A stretch of DNA of 64,000 nt, taken from the NCBI GenBank assembly GCA_039962225.1, contig JAMPKV010000023.1, forward strand, positions 1 through 64,000, read 5' to 3'. The notes beneath the pieces were generated by a model. The model was not told the origin of the DNA. It did not search any database and worked only from the letters and a program-made list of their open reading frames with translations. This stretch comes from Microcoleus sp. AS-A8. GTDB taxonomy: Bacteria > Cyanobacteriota > Cyanobacteriia > Cyanobacteriales > Coleofasciculaceae. Shown here piece by piece: positions 55,809-64,000 of this stretch; the first letter of the stretch is position 1; every line of letters begins with the position of its first letter. Both the position numbers and the translations under genes were made by a program.

Positions 55809-56834
55809 TTAATACCGAATACGTGGGTCAATCAAAGCATTGATAATATCGATCGCCATGCTAGCCACGACAACGATTGAGCCAAAAAATACCATAATTC
55901 CCTGCACGGTTGGGTAATCTCGTTCCGAAATAGCCGCATACAAGCGATTGCCTAAACCAGGCCAAGAGAAGGTTACTTCGGTTAACACGGCTCCTCCCAG
56001 CAAAGAAGCCAGCGTCAGTCCCAACACGGTAATCACGGGAATCATTGCATTCTTCAGAGCGTGAGCGACGACAATTCGAGCTTCGGGAATACCCCTAGCT
56101 CTTGCAGCTTCCACATAATCGGCTTTGAGGGTTTGCTTCAGGTTTACCCGCACAATCCGCTCAAAAATCCCACTGAGCAGCACTCCCAATGTGACACTCG
56201 GTAACGCGAGATAATAGAGGGCGGTAAAAAACTGGTTCAGGTTGCCGCTCAGGAGGCTATCAATGGTATAAAGACCCGTAAAGCCAACAGGGGACGGGAT
56301 GGAAATCGGGAAGCGTGTTCCGAGAGGGAACCAATTGAGTTGCACCGCAAAAATTAACTGCAAAATCATCCCTACCCAGAAGAGGGGTAGGGAATAGGTG
56401 ATGATACCAAATAGGCGTCCTCCAATATCAAAAAGGGTGCCGCTGCGGGAGGCGGCGAGAGTCCCAATGCTAACACCCACGAAAAAAGCCACTATAATCC
56501 CAAATACCGCCAATTCCATGGTGGCTGGGAAATGGAGCTGAATAATTTCCCAAACTTTTTGACCCTGACTGGATATGGAGCTGCCTAAGTCGAAATGCAG
56601 TAAGCTTCCCAGATAGCGAAGGTATTGCAACCACAAGGGGTCGGATAACCCTAACTGTTGTCGGAGTTTGTTCTTCTCCTCATCGGGAGCACGACCGCCA
56701 AGAATCGCATCAACGGGGTCTCCTGGCGTAGCTCTAAGCAGGAGAAACACGAGGGTTGTAATCGTCCACAGCATCAAAGGAGCTAGGAGTAGACGCGTCA
56801 GGACGTAATATTGTAAGGCCTTGGCACGAGACAT
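55809..56834 (-). CDS. ABC transporter permease, DppB/OppB type
   Basis: A 341-residue inner-membrane permease of a peptide/nickel-type importer, with six hydrophobic helices. The TPGDPVDAILGGRAPDEEKNKLRQQLGL segment and the EAA loop (VEAARARGIPEARIVVAHALKNAMIPVITVLG) are diagnostic. The ATG at 56834 (MSRAKALQYYVLTRLLLAP) is preferred over a TTG two codons earlier. The partner permease, ATPases and binding protein are not adjacent, as is common in cyanobacteria. Confidence 0.92.
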   Translation of the reverse strand: MSRAKALQYYVLTRLLLAPLMLWTITTLVFLLLRATPGDPVDAILGGRAPDEEKNKLRQQLGLSDPLWLQYLRYLGSLLHFDLGSSISSQGQKVWEIIQLHFPATMELAVFGIIVAFFVGVSIGTLAASRSGTLFDIGGRLFGIITYSLPLFWVGMILQLIFAVQLNWFPLGTRFPISIPSPVGFTGLYTIDSLLSGNLNQFFTALYYLALPSVTLGVLLSGIFERIVRVNLKQTLKADYVEAARARGIPEARIVVAHALKNAMIPVITVLGLTLASLLGGAVLTEVTFSWPGLGNRLYAAISERDYPTVQGIMVFFGSIVVVASMAIDIINALIDPRIRY

Positions 56835-56943
56835 AAACAAGGATGCAGTGTGAAGTCTGAAGTATGAAGTATAAGAAATTATGGTGAAATAGTATGAAAA
56901 TATTGGTGCATAGCATAGCCGTTGAGATTAATTAACCAGCCTG

Positions 56944-57309
56944 ATGTCTATCCAAGTCTACGGAATACCCAACTGCGGAACCTGTAAGAAGGCGTTTACG
57001 TGGCTCGAAGATAATTCTGTTGCGTATGAGTTTATTAATACGAAGGAACATCCGCCAACCCATGAGATGATTCAGCGTTGGGTGGAAGTTTTGGGGTCTA
57101 AACCGATGCGGAACACCTCCGGACAGTCCTACCGGGCATTAGGTGACAAAAAGCAGGATTGGACAGATGAGCAGTGGATTGAGGCGTTTGCCCAGGATGC
57201 GATGCTGCTCAAGCGACCGCTTTTTGTTAAAGATGGAACGGCGGTGTTGGTTGGGTTTAGGGCCAAGGAGGACGTGATCCGGGAAAAGTTGGGGCTATCT
57301 CAATATTAG
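56944..57309 (+). CDS. Spx/ArsC-family thioredoxin-fold protein
   Basis: A 121-residue protein of the ArsC/Spx/YffB superfamily (MSIQVYGIPNCGTCKKAFTWLEDN). It has a CxxC at Cys11-Cys14, as Spx/MgsR regulators do, where classical arsenate reductases have a single cysteine. The RNKLVRGTGSSY-like Arg patch is replaced by RNTSGQSYRALG. It is a reductase or redox regulator; which is not decidable here. Confidence 0.88.
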   Translation: MSIQVYGIPNCGTCKKAFTWLEDNSVAYEFINTKEHPPTHEMIQRWVEVLGSKPMRNTSGQSYRALGDKKQDWTDEQWIEAFAQDAMLLKRPLFVKDGTAVLVGFRAKEDVIREKLGLSQY

Positions 57310-57353
57310 GTGGCATCATTTGATTGAGAGCCTTTAGCAGAGAAATTGTTGAC

Positions 57354-57725
57354 ATGACCAATGCTAGAAACGTCCTTGGGGGAGAACTAGAAACCTGCTG
57401 CACATCGCCCATCACCGGATTTTACCGCGATGGAAAATGTAGCACTGGAGCGGGTGACATCGGCGCACACATCGTCTGTGCCCAAATGACACAAGAATTC
57501 CTAGCCTTTACCCAATCGAGGGGGAATGACTTGAGTACGCCAGTGCCAGCCTTTAATTTCCCAGGATTGAAACCCGGCGATCGCTGGTGTTTGTGCGCCT
57601 CGCGCTGGAAGGAAGCTTTGGATGCTGGCGTTGCTCCACCCGTCGTTTTGTCAGCCACCCATGCATTAGCGCTGGAATACGTTTCTTTGGCTCAATTAAA
57701 GCAAAATGCTCTTGATCCTGCCTAA
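57354..57725 (+). CDS. DUF2237 family protein
   Basis: A 123-residue protein. NVLGGELETCCTSPITGFYRDGKC, DIGAHIVCAQMTQEFLAFT, FPGLKPGDRWCLCASRW and VVLSATHALALEYV are all DUF2237 signatures. Several cysteines are conserved, but function is unknown. The ATG at 57354 gives the family start; an upstream TTG at 57324 is unlikely. It follows the Spx-like gene by 44 bp and may share its transcript. Confidence 0.9.
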   Translation: MTNARNVLGGELETCCTSPITGFYRDGKCSTGAGDIGAHIVCAQMTQEFLAFTQSRGNDLSTPVPAFNFPGLKPGDRWCLCASRWKEALDAGVAPPVVLSATHALALEYVSLAQLKQNALDPA

Positions 57726-57831
57726 ATTCCCAATTCTCAGCCATCTCTTCTTGCTGTTTTATCGATTAATTTACCCTACTCCTCGTAACATTTTCAGCCG
57801 TATAGGAAAGGGAAAGTGGAGTAATCCGAAA

Positions 57832-58569
57832 ATGCGTATTGTTCAAGTCTTACTGCTAACAATAGGAATACTATTGTTAAGTACAGAAACGGCTAGCGCC
57901 AACAGTTGGCCTCCCGCCGGCGTGGTGCTTTTAAATTTACCCTTAATTGCGTCAATCGCTAGCTTTGGCATTGGACTCTTGTTCATCATTGGGATTGAAA
58001 GCATTACTCTCGCTCAACGAGAGCATCTGAATCGTTTTAAATCCATTCAGATATTGACCGTAGCTAACCTGTTTTCCACACTTGTTGGTGTATTCTTTAT
58101 TTTCGGAGTGGCGTCTTTAGGCTATCCCTCCCTGGTTACTTACCTAATTTTGGGCTTATTTGTTCTCTTATTCGGTTCACTATCAACCCATTTTTTCAAG
58201 CGAATTCACCTAAAAGCTTTTAGCCTGAATCCGCTATTATGGGGTATTTTATGGTTCCTGATATTATTTTTAGAGGTAACGCTGATTAGATTTATTAATT
58301 CATTGAATTGGACGACAGTAACAGTTCCTATTTTTACCAATTTCAGCGTAGAGTTTTACACCAACATTCTGCAAATTTTAGCTTTTATCATTTTCCTCTC
58401 TGTGGGTTTCTTCCTAAGTGTTGTTTCAGAAGGATTCTGTTTAGTGCGATTTTTTCCTCAGCCTTCCTCGACTTTGGGGATGACAATTTTAGTGATGAAT
58501 CTCCGTTCTTATGCTTATGTAGCAATTCCTATCACCTTAGGACTTTGGCTTTGGTCGGGGATACGTTAA
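57832..58569 (+). CDS. Polytopic membrane protein, unknown
   Basis: 245 residues. A cleavable signal (MRIVQVLLLTIGILLLSTET, cleavage after ASA) precedes about five to six hydrophobic helices; the N-terminal segment NSWPPAGVVLLNLPLIASIASFGIG is unusual and may mark a family. I chose the ATG at 57832, preceded by GGAG ten bases away; a longer frame to 57706 would overlap the DUF2237 gene. No family is recognised. Confidence 0.75.
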   Translation: MRIVQVLLLTIGILLLSTETASANSWPPAGVVLLNLPLIASIASFGIGLLFIIGIESITLAQREHLNRFKSIQILTVANLFSTLVGVFFIFGVASLGYPSLVTYLILGLFVLLFGSLSTHFFKRIHLKAFSLNPLLWGILWFLILFLEVTLIRFINSLNWTTVTVPIFTNFSVEFYTNILQILAFIIFLSVGFFLSVVSEGFCLVRFFPQPSSTLGMTILVMNLRSYAYVAIPITLGLWLWSGIR

Positions 58570-58586
58570 CACCCATACTCTAAAAT

Positions 58587-59396
58587 TTATTGATCAACAT
58601 ACTGAGCGTCCAAATTGGCAAAATCAAACAGCTGAGTATCAGCCAAGTGAGAAGGCGTAACATTCTGAATACTATGGAATAAACTTTCTGTGCGTCCTGG
58701 ATATTCCTCTTCCCAAGTTTGCAGTAACTTCTTAATTTGTACTCGCTGCAAGTTTTCCTGAGAGCCGCAAAGTTTACAGGGAATAATGGGAAACTCTTTA
58801 GCGATCGCATAATCCCCAATGTCCTGCTCAGAGCAATACGCCAATGGTCGAATAACCACATGCTTGCCATCATCACTCAACAGCTTGGGTGGCATGGCTT
58901 TAAGTTGTCCCCCATAGAACATATTGAGAAACAAGGTTTCTACAATATCATCTCGATGGTGACCGAGGGCAATTTTGGTTGCTCCCTCTTCACTGGCTAC
59001 ACGATAGAGAATGCCACGACGCAAGCGCGAACATAATCCACACATGGTCTTTCCTTCGGGAATCACCCGTTGCACAATACTGTACGTGTCCTCTTCCACA
59101 ATCCGATACGCTACCCCCAAAGATTCCAAATATTCGGGTAGCACATGTGCTGGAAAACCCGGCTGTTTCTGGTCTAGGTTCACCGCGAGGATATCGAACT
59201 TGATGGGGGCTTTACGCTGGAGGCTCAGCAATAAATCGAGTAGGGTGTGAGAATCCTTGCCACCCGATAGGCATACCATGATGCGATCGCCATCCGCAAT
59301 CATGTTGTAATCATGGATAGCTTTCCCGACTAAGTGGCGTAGGTGAGTTTGCAACTTTTTGAGGGTTTTTGAGTGGTGAGCCTTTATTGTGTCCAT
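58587..59396 (-). CDS. ttcA: tRNA 2-thiocytidine biosynthesis protein TtcA
   Basis: A 269-residue PP-loop ATPase that puts sulfur on cytidine 32 of some tRNAs. The PP-loop is [15 protein letters not shown] near residue 45; the CxxC pair in [14 protein letters not shown] and the [13 protein letters not shown] pair match the Fe-S and catalytic cysteines. The closest alternative is the archaeal/eukaryotic Ncs6 group, but length and motifs fit bacterial TtcA. It lies downstream of guaA on the same strand, separated by a terminator at 59435-59467. Confidence 0.93.
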   Translation of the reverse strand: MDTIKAHHSKTLKKLQTHLRHLVGKAIHDYNMIADGDRIMVCLSGGKDSHTLLDLLLSLQRKAPIKFDILAVNLDQKQPGFPAHVLPEYLESLGVAYRIVEEDTYSIVQRVIPEGKTMCGLCSRLRRGILYRVASEEGATKIALGHHRDDIVETLFLNMFYGGQLKAMPPKLLSDDGKHVVIRPLAYCSEQDIGDYAIAKEFPIIPCKLCGSQENLQRVQIKKLLQTWEEEYPGRTESLFHSIQNVTPSHLADTQLFDFANLDAQYVDQ

Positions 59397-59434
59397 ATTG
59401 ACCCCCGAAGCCGATTACGAGACGTTTTTTGAGC

Positions 59435-59467
59435 AAAAATCCCGCCCTACCGAGGGGTGAGAGCGGG
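59435..59467 (-). terminator. Terminator downstream of guaA
   Basis: On the minus strand cccgctctcacccctcggta followed by gggcggg forms a stem (cccgc/gcggg plus an inner ccc/ggg pairing) and is followed by attttt. It lies about 40 bases after the guaA stop and before the ttcA start, so the two genes are likely separate units. Confidence 0.6.
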
Positions 59468-59504
59468 TTAAGTGAGATCAATCTAAAACTAGTCTTACAG
59501 GTCT

Positions 59505-61148
<1,644 letters not shown>

Positions 61149-61278
61149 AGAAATTGTATAAGAGTGCAACATTTCGCTGCCAAAGCCTTCCAATGAGCAG
61201 CGAACATCTATTGCGGTTAATAGATAGATTGAAACTAGAGAGTTTCTATCGTTTAAGTGTGTAGAGATTCATACAAAG

Positions 61279-62448
61279 TTAGCATAATTGCGACAATAAC
61301 GCGGTACCTGTTTCGCTACAAACGATGATTTGGCGATCGCGATCAAACAAGACTGAACCGACACGAACGTCCTGTTCACTGTGTCGGCGGATATAGTCTT
61401 GGGAGCGAGCATCAATGGTAGAGGCAATTGAGCTGTAAACCTGCTCTACCCAATGGCTGCCACTGCTAGCATCCAATTCCCGCAGAGACTTCAGTGCCGC
61501 TTCCGCCGTGGTGCTGGCAAAAACCTCCTGTAACACTGATGTGGGTAGACCTAGCTTAGCGCAGTGAGCCGTGAGAATTTCTAGCCGCCCATCTGCTAGG
61601 TGATGGTGAGTGTGAAAAATCCCACCGGCGAGTTTAATCAGCTTGCCATGGTAGCCAAACAACAAAATTGCCGGAACTTGCTGCAATCCCGCTTCTACCA
61701 ACATTGGCCCTAGCCAATTAGCCGTTTTCATCAGTTGTTCTGGATGAATACCCAACTGTCGCGCCAAATCCAGACCATTTTCCCCTACACAGAATACTAA
61801 AGTTGGGTCATGGGTAATGGGGAATGGCTTATTGGCCGATTGTGGCTTATTTCTGAGTTGACTAACTTTATCGTGTAATTCTTCACGGAATGCTTCTAAT
61901 TGTCCAGGAGCACTTAGGGGTTGGGAAATGCCAGTCGTCCCTAGCAGGGAGAGTCCTTCGACAACGCCAAAGGCTGCATTCGAGGTGCGTTCAGCTAACT
62001 GACGCCCTTCCGGTAGGATAATTGTCACCTGAATTTTTTCCTCCGGTGCCAGTTGCCGCCTCAGATTTTCTTGGAATAATTGCTCGGCATAAGCGTAAAT
62101 TGCCGCCTTTCCCCCGGCGTTTAATTGTCGTCCAATTCCCTCACCACCGACTAACCGTATCGGTTCGGTTTGCTCTACACTTCCCCATTCAACTAAAGCC
62201 CAAATTGGGGTATTGCGGGTAAGGTCAAGGTTATCACCCGGTTGGGAGCGTGTGACAGCTAGCACCATTGCTGCGCGAATCTCAGCCACTTGCTCAATCG
62301 GAATTTGTACCGTTTCGCAGGGATCAATTAAATCCACAAGTACTGTATTTAGGAGTTTCCCTTGACGTAACCGATGCAGTGCAGCAAGAGCAGCAGCACA
62401 AGCAAAAACTGGTAAGGTGTATCCAGCAAGAGGTGGGGAAGTTGTCAT
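61279..62448 (-). CDS. cbiD: Cobalt-precorrin-5B C1-methyltransferase CbiD
   Basis: A 389-residue enzyme of the anaerobic (early cobalt insertion) cobalamin pathway that methylates C1 of cobalt-precorrin-5B with SAM. Recognisable are the GYTLPVFACAAALAAL start, the NTPIWALVEWGSVEQTEPIRLVGGEGIGR block and GTTGISQPLSAPGQLEAFREEL. The ATG at 62448 is preferred over one nine codons upstream. No cobalamin riboswitch is visible in the 300 bp upstream. guaA follows in the same direction. Confidence 0.95.
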   Translation of the reverse strand: MTTSPPLAGYTLPVFACAAALAALHRLRQGKLLNTVLVDLIDPCETVQIPIEQVAEIRAAMVLAVTRSQPGDNLDLTRNTPIWALVEWGSVEQTEPIRLVGGEGIGRQLNAGGKAAIYAYAEQLFQENLRRQLAPEEKIQVTIILPEGRQLAERTSNAAFGVVEGLSLLGTTGISQPLSAPGQLEAFREELHDKVSQLRNKPQSANKPFPITHDPTLVFCVGENGLDLARQLGIHPEQLMKTANWLGPMLVEAGLQQVPAILLFGYHGKLIKLAGGIFHTHHHLADGRLEILTAHCAKLGLPTSVLQEVFASTTAEAALKSLRELDASSGSHWVEQVYSSIASTIDARSQDYIRRHSEQDVRVGSVLFDRDRQIIVCSETGTALLSQLC

Positions 62449-62757
62449 AAAAACAAGTAGAGCGATCGCTCCCAAACCGGGTTTGTATCAATTTCTAGAA
62501 TTTTTTGGCGTACCCATCTCTAGAGAAAGTAGCCGACAATCTCAGGCTATCGGTTGAGCTGTGTGTTAAGCAATTTTTATAGAACACTAAATTAATTTAC
62601 TTGTTTTAAAATCTTCTTGCTAAATATTGCCTTAGGTTGCAAAGTGTTGAGAAATAGATCTTTCCCCTGAACGATGCTTCCCTAGCAAAGCACCCCCTAT
62701 CCTTCAAAAGGATTTCTTTTGTAAACGCCGAGAGCTTTAGCCGATCAATTACCCTGC
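62449..62757. other. Divergent promoter region between cbiD and the MFS gene
   Basis: 309 bp between divergently transcribed genes, AT-rich around 62560-62640. A short hairpin (atccttcaaaaggat) is at about 62699-62713. No ORF, RNA gene or riboswitch is recognised. Confidence 0.4.
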
Positions 62758-64000
62758 ATGGTTAGAAACACCGTCGATTGCACCCTAGAAGAGACAAGCC
62801 CCCTTCCAGCCATAGACGTTTCAGATCACAGAGCCTTATCAGAAGTCGTCCTTCCCACACCCTCTCTGGCGATTCCCAAGAAATCAGTTCGGACGACGCT
62901 CCGGGCATCAACCCTAGATGGAGTATTTGCTACGTTTTTTGGCAGCGTCACGACAGGTGTGCTGCTGACGAACTTTTTGTTGGAACTGGGTGCAACGAGT
63001 GTGGAAATTGGCTTACTCTCGTCAATTCCCATGTTTGTTAATTTGCTGCAACCCCTAGGAGCCTATCTGGGCGATCGCACAACGAGCCGTCACTGGTACA
63101 GTCTTTTTATTTTTGGCTCCTCGCGGTTGTTGTGGGTGATTCTGTTGGTATTAATGGCAGGCGTGAGTAATTCTCCAAGCGAACACCACCAACTTCTGAT
63201 CTGGACATTAGGAGTTGTCTTTGTCACCCATATCCTGGGTTCACTCGGCAGTGCGTCTTGGTTCAGTTGGATGGCGGCATTGGTGCCTCGGCGGTTGCGG
63301 GGACGATATTTTGGGGTTCGTAATAGTGCCGCCAATTTGATGAATCTGATCTGCGTTCCCTTAATGGGATGGGGAGTGTCAACCTGGAAAGGTGGGGCGA
63401 TTCAAGGTTACGGCATTGTTTTAGCTTTAGGCATTGTCGCCGGTCTGCTCAGTTTGGCTTTTCAGTGGTTCATGATTGATGTGAATCCCCAAGCCCCCAC
63501 AGAGTCTAAAGGTGTCTCTCGTGGTGACTCCAATGAGCCAGCTTCTCGGTGGTTTAAGGATACGAACTTCTTGATGTTTCTGCTCTACTTCGGGACTTGG
63601 ACGTTTGCGGTTAACCTCAGCACGCCGTTTTACTCCCTGTATATGTTGGATAATTTGCATCTGGATGTCAGCTTAGTCACGCTGTACAGCAGCTTAACGG
63701 CTGGCGCGAATCTGCTGATGCTGATGGTATGGGGGAAGTTGGCGGATCGGATTGGGAATCGACCTATTTTACTCTCGGTGGGGATTTTGGTGGCGGTGAC
63801 GCCTATATTCTGGCTGGCGACGGGAGCTAACCCCGCTTCTGTGTGGATCGGGTTGCCCCTGATTCATGTGCTGCGGGGGAGTACTTGGGCGGCGATCGAT
63901 CTGAGTATTCACAATATGCAGATGAGTGTGGCACCTTTACGCAATCAAGCCGGTTATTTTGCGATCGCTGCCGCTATTACTGGGGTGAGTGGAGCACTGG
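62758..64000 (+). CDS. MFS transporter, partial at window end
   Basis: An open frame from ATG 62758 (MVRNTVDCTLEETSPLPAID) runs off the window without a stop, at least 414 residues. After a 50-residue soluble start come the helices of the major facilitator superfamily, with LGDRTTSRHWYSLF after helix 2, RRLRGRYFGVRNSAANLMN in the middle and WGKLADRIGNRPILLS after helix 8 (a GxLaDRxGxRp motif). The FGxRN segment is shared by a clade of bacterial MFS proteins of unknown substrate. The C-terminus is missing. Confidence 0.85.
   Translation, partial: MVRNTVDCTLEETSPLPAIDVSDHRALSEVVLPTPSLAIPKKSVRTTLRASTLDGVFATFFGSVTTGVLLTNFLLELGATSVEIGLLSSIPMFVNLLQPLGAYLGDRTTSRHWYSLFIFGSSRLLWVILLVLMAGVSNSPSEHHQLLIWTLGVVFVTHILGSLGSASWFSWMAALVPRRLRGRYFGVRNSAANLMNLICVPLMGWGVSTWKGGAIQGYGIVLALGIVAGLLSLAFQWFMIDVNPQAPTESKGVSRGDSNEPASRWFKDTNFLMFLLYFGTWTFAVNLSTPFYSLYMLDNLHLDVSLVTLYSSLTAGANLLMLMVWGKLADRIGNRPILLSVGILVAVTPIFWLATGANPASVWIGLPLIHVLRGSTWAAIDLSIHNMQMSVAPLRNQAGYFAIAAAITGVSGAL

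Noticed and set aside
62449-62757. Cobalamin riboswitch upstream of cbiD
   Set aside because: No B12-box-like sequence is visible and the region is short and AT-rich.

Overview
The window is chromosomal DNA from a cyanobacterium, probably a filamentous, non-unicellular lineage. The evidence is the very frequent HIP1 octamer GCGATCGC, cyanobacterial or plastid-type genes (ycf34, hemJ, ClpC, DUF760 and DUF3143 proteins, a SelD fused to an NADH-dehydrogenase-like domain), a PatA/CheY/CheW/MCP/CheA phototaxis-type operon, several pentapeptide-repeat proteins, heptanucleotide STRR repeats and many small palindromic repeats. I cannot name the genus from sequence alone.

Layout. 1-8.4 kb is housekeeping: clpC, rimI, lysA, the coupled pair cdaA-uppS, a DUF3143 protein and a J-domain membrane protein. 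8.4-15.9 kb holds an O-antigen-ligase/IctB-like membrane protein, a YaaW-family protein, an FAD oxidoreductase, a CCA-adding enzyme, ycf34 and a DedA protein. 15.9-19.3 kb is an accessory patch: two paralogous PD-(D/E)XK-like proteins in inverted orientation flank a Uma2 protein, an orphan XisI and a GIY-YIG-like protein, with a HIP1-bounded repeat scattered between them. 19.4-23.7 kb has a divergent, E. coli-like argG, a remnant of a canonical cyanobacterial argG 5' end, and a PAS hybrid kinase that has lost its H-box histidine.

23.7-24.9 kb is the most interesting stretch. Immediately 3' of tRNA-Cys(GCA) lie a 20-bp perfect hairpin and five regularly spaced sites resembling the TnsB-binding ends of type V-K CRISPR-associated (Tn7-like) transposons. 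On the other side of the tRNA is a relic of an IS605-type tnpB tail with its omega-RNA end. No cas12k or tns gene is present in the window.

24.9-39 kb contains a CpdA-like phosphodiesterase, pentapeptide proteins, a DUF760 protein, an AEC transporter, an SRPBCC protein, a GT4 glycosyltransferase, an IS1182-like transposase relic, a likely small RNA gene with promoter and terminator (about 34.57-34.73 kb, minus strand), a methyltransferase, a REC-GGDEF diguanylate cyclase and hemJ. 39.1-50.4 kb is one minus-strand signalling operon in the order PatA-like regulator, CheY, CheW, soluble multi-GAF MCP, CheA hybrid, CheW. Four of its five GAF domains keep the Cys-His pair used for bilin attachment. 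Upstream is about 1.5 kb without a convincing gene. 51.8-64 kb holds a secreted pentapeptide protein, the SelD fusion, a SIMPL lipoprotein, an ABC permease, an Spx/ArsC-like protein, a DUF2237 protein, a membrane protein, ttcA, guaA, cbiD and a truncated MFS transporter that runs off the end.

Start codons were moved inward from the longest reading frame where a better start was visible (rimI, lysA, YaaW, FAD oxidoreductase, ycf34, the first PD-(D/E)XK gene, methyltransferase, PatA-like gene, ABC permease, DUF2237, 57.8-kb membrane protein, guaA, cbiD).
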